Below the pieces are notes generated by a model that did no database searches, was not told the origin of the DNA, and was given only the letters and a program-made list of their open reading frames with translations. Shown here in pieces: positions 5,982-6,539 of a DNA stretch of 6,539 nucleotides. The stretch is from Haloferacaceae archaeon (lineage in GTDB: Archaea; Halobacteriota; Halobacteria; Halobacteriales; Haloferacaceae). The stretch's first letter is position 1; every line of letters starts with the position of its first letter. The DNA lies in the NCBI GenBank assembly GCA_028274825.1, contig JAQCMZ010000205.1:1-6539 (forward strand). The letters run 5' to 3'. The translations under genes and the position numbers were made by a program.

Positions 5982-6539
5982 ATGCTGGAGGTACACCGTA
6001 CTCACCGAGCGAAAATCCTCAACCACGGACAGGTAGAGGAACCGCTCAACCGGCATGGATGGTCGGCCAGCAAGCTCTGGAACGTCGCTAACTACCACTC
6101 CCGACAAGAGTGGGAAGACCCCGGTGAGATTCCTGACCACGGCGCCCTCACAGAGGAGTTGAAGACTCACCCCAAATACAAGCGACTCCATTCCCAGTTC
6201 GTTCGAAAATCCCTGATTCTCGTGATGCCAACAATCTCCGATTGTTGAGCACAGCGCGTTCTGGAGGAACTCGCTGAAGTCTTCAACTCGTGGGACCGAA
6301 AGAGGAAGTCAGACGACCGAGCGAATCCGCCCGGCTACCGCAAGAAAAACTACTCCGACCAACAGGGCCGTCGCGTCCACGAAGAACACCCGCGCTCCAC
6401 CGTGACGTGGAAACAGAACGGCATCACACACGACGACAAGAACAACCGCGTTCGCCTGTCGAAAGGCGCGAACCACAAGGAACACCCAAAGCATGGGAAT
6501 ACATCCTTGTCAAATACGAGACGCGCCCCGGTGTAACTG
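5982..6539 (+). pseudogene. tnpB: tnpB (RNA-guided transposon nuclease, IS1341 type), N-terminal part, disrupted
   Basis: TnpB is the omega-RNA-guided nuclease of IS200/IS605-type elements. The first 72 codons (ATG 5982 to 6197) encode the haloarchaeal TnpB start MLEVHRTHRAKILNHGQVEE, then WSASKLWNVANYHSRQ and HPKYKRLHSQ. At 6198 the match stops: 54 nt (6198-6251) replace what is usually a two-codon stretch and bring in a TGA at 6246-6248. Family sequence resumes in the same frame at 6252 with QRVLEELAEVFNSWDRKRKS and continues through NPPGYRKKNY and HEEHPRSTVTWKQNGI. At about 6491 one base (a G) is missing, and AWEYILVKYETRPGV continues in another frame to the window end. An alternative start, GTG at 5961, would overlap the promoter palindrome. 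With both lesions no working nuclease can be made from this part. Confidence 0.85.
6198..6251. other. 54-nt foreign segment with hairpin inside tnpB
   Basis: The segment interrupts the conserved HSQ-SS-QRVLEEL region of TnpB. It opens with a small inverted repeat TTCG-TT-CGAA (6198-6207) and closes with a stem: TGC-CAACAATC (6226-6236) pairing with GATTGTTG-A-GCA (6240-6251) around TCC with one bulged A. The hairpin ends exactly where TnpB sequence resumes. The net gain is 48 nt if the ancestral gene had the usual two codons there. Flanking CAG triplets (6195-6197, 6252-6254) could be a 3-bp duplication or chance. Confidence 0.5.

Larger units (their letters stand above)
5837..6539 (+). mobile_element. 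Decayed IS1341-type (IS200/IS605 superfamily, tnpB-only) element, left part
   Basis: The element starts shortly after the protease stop with a hairpin (5848-5865), then about 115 bp of non-coding left-end sequence, then a tnpB remnant that runs off the window. No tnpA is present between the hairpin and tnpB, which fits IS1341-type elements that move with TnpA supplied elsewhere. The exact left boundary is not fixed; 5837 is an estimate. The right end lies outside the window. Confidence 0.6.

Noticed and set aside
5820..6091. Open frame from 5816 across the left end of the IS element
   Set aside because: It overlaps the hairpin and promoter of the element and is out of frame with the clear TnpB start at 5982.
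1..6539. CRISPR array or tRNA/rRNA gene
   Set aside because: I found no regularly spaced direct repeats and no cloverleaf or rRNA signature on either strand.

Overview
The window looks like haloarchaeal (Halobacteria class) chromosome. The proteins are acidic (Asp/Glu rich). Several genes have a TATA-like box about 25-28 nt before the start codon and no Shine-Dalgarno, as in leaderless haloarchaeal transcripts. BtuF ends in a PGF-CTERM sorting tail, and SRP19, Gar1 and an archaeal presenilin-type protease occur together. I cannot name a genus.

Layout. (1) 2-190, +: the 3' end of an unrecognised gene. (2) 240-2602, -: btuC and btuD, the membrane permease and ATPase of a vitamin B12 ABC importer, joined by a 4-nt GTGA overlap; BtuD carries a ~140-residue C-terminal extension. 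(3) 2603-2665: a 63-bp divergent promoter region containing a perfect 16-bp palindrome. (4) 2666-3787, +: btuF, the B12-binding protein, secreted and apparently anchored by its C-terminus. (5) 3788-4079: a gap of about 290 bp with no convincing gene but a GAAA-loop hairpin and two short palindromes. (6) 4080-4582, +: srp19 and gar1, again joined by a GTGA overlap. (7) 4583-4733: an intergenic stretch holding what looks like an orphan right end (omega-RNA 3' end) of an IS1341/IS605-type element, followed by a promoter. (8) 4734-5819, +: a presenilin-family intramembrane aspartyl protease with YD and GLGD motifs and a long acidic cytosolic-type loop. (9) 5837-6539, +: left end and N-terminal part of a TnpB-only IS1341-type element whose tnpB is broken by a 54-nt alien segment with a stop codon and by a 1-nt frameshift; it runs off the window.

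How the genes fit together. BtuF would capture cobalamin outside the cell and deliver it to BtuC, with BtuD powering transport; both arms share one short divergent control region. SRP19 (signal recognition particle RNA binding) and Gar1 (H/ACA pseudouridylation RNP) are housekeeping RNA-protein factors that are translationally coupled. The presenilin-like protease is a separate transcription unit.

No wholly new system is evident. The points most worth a second look are the palindromic operator candidate, the 54-nt hairpin-bearing insertion in tnpB, the orphan omega-RNA-like end ahead of the protease gene, and the BtuD C-terminal domain.
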